A stretch of DNA of 64,000 nt from positions 34,755,706 to 34,819,705 of the forward strand of contig NC_045139.1 of NCBI RefSeq assembly GCF_008831285.2. The letters are read 5' to 3'. The stretch comes from Nymphaea colorata (lineage: Eukaryota > Streptophyta > Magnoliopsida > Nymphaeales > Nymphaeaceae). The position numbers and the translations under genes were made by a program. The notes under the pieces were generated by a model, which worked only from the letters and a program-made list of their open reading frames with translations, was not told the DNA's origin and ran no database searches. This document shows positions 63,001-64,000 of the stretch, in pieces. Numbering within the stretch: the first letter of the stretch is position 1; each line of letters begins with the position of its first letter.

Positions 63001-63855
63001 AACATGTATAATCAGCACGAAGAATGAAAAGGATCCAATTTTTTAAAGCCACAATTTTTAGATTTTGAACGTTTTGGTTTCCTACCATCAAATTGAACGT
63101 CTAACTTAACTCTAAGGGCATGTTCTGTGTCCTGAATAGTTGCACTTTGTCTGAACTTTGTTCAGCGTCTACCAAAGGCTGTCTAATAAGAGAGAAGCCA
63201 CTCCGCGCTCATGACCAGGTTTTGTTAGTAGGGAAAGACATCTTCAAGAAATTTTCAGCGCATCAATGCCCTCCAACCTCCTCTCCATCAGCAATAAAGA
63301 AGAAAATCTTAAGCCTCTTTACCAGGTAAAGAAAGATTCTGTTCGAGGTACTTTTAGTTGGTAACTGTATTTTTACATATATTTATATGAACACGAAGCT
63401 GCAAATATTCTCTTGAATGACTGTAGCATCTTCTGCAGAGGTGTCAGTATCAACAACACCTGAGAGAGAGAGAAGACGAGAGAGCTAATCATCTCCTCGA
63501 GAAATCGGTTGAACGGAGGGAGATCAAGCTGCAGCAGAACACCACACTGTAGAATGGACTACAAGACATTTTAATGGTACACATGATCAGTACGCGTAGG
63601 AACAGCCCTTGGAACAGAGAAGCAGTGGAATTCATGTCAGAAACGCGGAAGTTAGCTCAGAAAACAGGAACTCTTTATTCAAGCCAAGATGGCAGATGAC
63701 AAAGCGTTCGATTGAATTCCCCCAAGCACGTAAAAGAGAAATGCTCCCTTTTACAACCCACCCCAACAAAGACTTGGGCACCATTACGACCACACTGGCT
63801 TGGTTGGCGACCAGATTTACAGAGATTGAATACGCCATTTCTGTGCGTCTTCTTC

Positions 63856-63939
63856 CTACATGGCAGCATGAAACCCCGCAGAGTGCAGAAGCACTGCTTT
63901 GATCTCTTCCGGAAGAACGTCTGGCCCGTCTTTGCATTG
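63856..63939 (-). CDS. Probable last coding exon of an unidentified gene (partial)
   Basis: On the minus strand a good acceptor (TTCTTTCAG, with a GCTGAC branch-like motif upstream) opens an 84-bp frame ending in TAG at 63858-63856. The 27 residues include GPDVLPEEIKAVLLHSAGF and end in HAAM, and they look like a real protein C-terminus. A reverse-strand AATAAA lies about 180 bp downstream (63674-63679), as expected for a 3' end. The rest of the gene would lie beyond 64000. I do not recognise the family. An overlapping frame (63632-63964) is longer but less protein-like. Confidence 0.42.
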   Translation of the reverse strand, partial: QCKDGPDVLPEEIKAVLLHSAGFHAAM

Positions 63940-64000
63940 CTGAAAGAACGTCAGCCATCAGCACACTTCGACCAAGAGAACCTAGTCCCGTTAATGGTGA

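Larger units (their letters stand above)
56650..63855. other. Right intergenic stretch, repeat-rich
   Basis: No gene is supported across this stretch. It holds a 30-bp tandem duplication, a SINE, two families of dispersed repeats, microsatellites and a purine-rich area (61660-61800). Frames near 58060-58460 and 59260-59630 are open but resemble nothing I know. From about 63560 it probably contains the 3' untranslated region of the minus-strand gene at the right edge. Confidence 0.5.

Overview
The window is nuclear DNA of a flowering plant. The evidence is a plant-type vacuolar alpha-mannosidase, a plant UTP7/WDR46-type ribosome-biogenesis protein, a plant cytosolic tRNA-Phe gene, Ty1/copia retrotransposons primed by initiator tRNA-Met, and a scrap of chloroplast 23S rDNA. 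Introns are long and AT-rich and intergenic DNA is full of transposon debris. I cannot name the species.

Layout, left to right. 1-2862 is AT-rich intergenic DNA. 2863-5359 (-) is a four-exon CENP-S/MHF1 histone-fold gene. 8501-16930 (-) is a seven-exon UTP7 (U3 processome WD40) gene. 16931-25581 is intergenic and holds a purine-rich tract, a tRNA-derived SINE, the end of a small inverted-repeat element, a 100-bp tandem duplication and a 2.94-kb PIF/Harbinger-like element flanked by TTA. 25582-56254 (+) is a 29-exon GH38 alpha-mannosidase gene whose joined exons give an uninterrupted 1029-residue frame. 56577-56649 (+) is tRNA-Phe(GAA). The rest is repeats, with a probable last exon of an unidentified minus-strand gene at 63856-63939.

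The mannosidase gene spreads over 30.7 kb mainly because intron 24 (38919-51856) is swollen by nested LTR retrotransposons. An old element (39445-51663, diverged LTRs, duplicated CTGTC) encloses a very young copia element (40394-45711, identical 251-bp LTRs, duplicated ATATA, polyprotein broken by one stop codon) and a decayed, 5'-truncated third copia copy (about 47421-51252). Intron 22 carries the chloroplast rDNA fragment, and intron 2 uses a GC donor. All mannosidase exons remain intact despite these insertions.

The three protein genes belong to unrelated housekeeping processes: Fanconi/centromere DNA metabolism, 18S rRNA maturation, and vacuolar glycan turnover. I see no operon-like logic and no convincing new biological system. 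The most unusual content is the layered transposon history inside a working gene.
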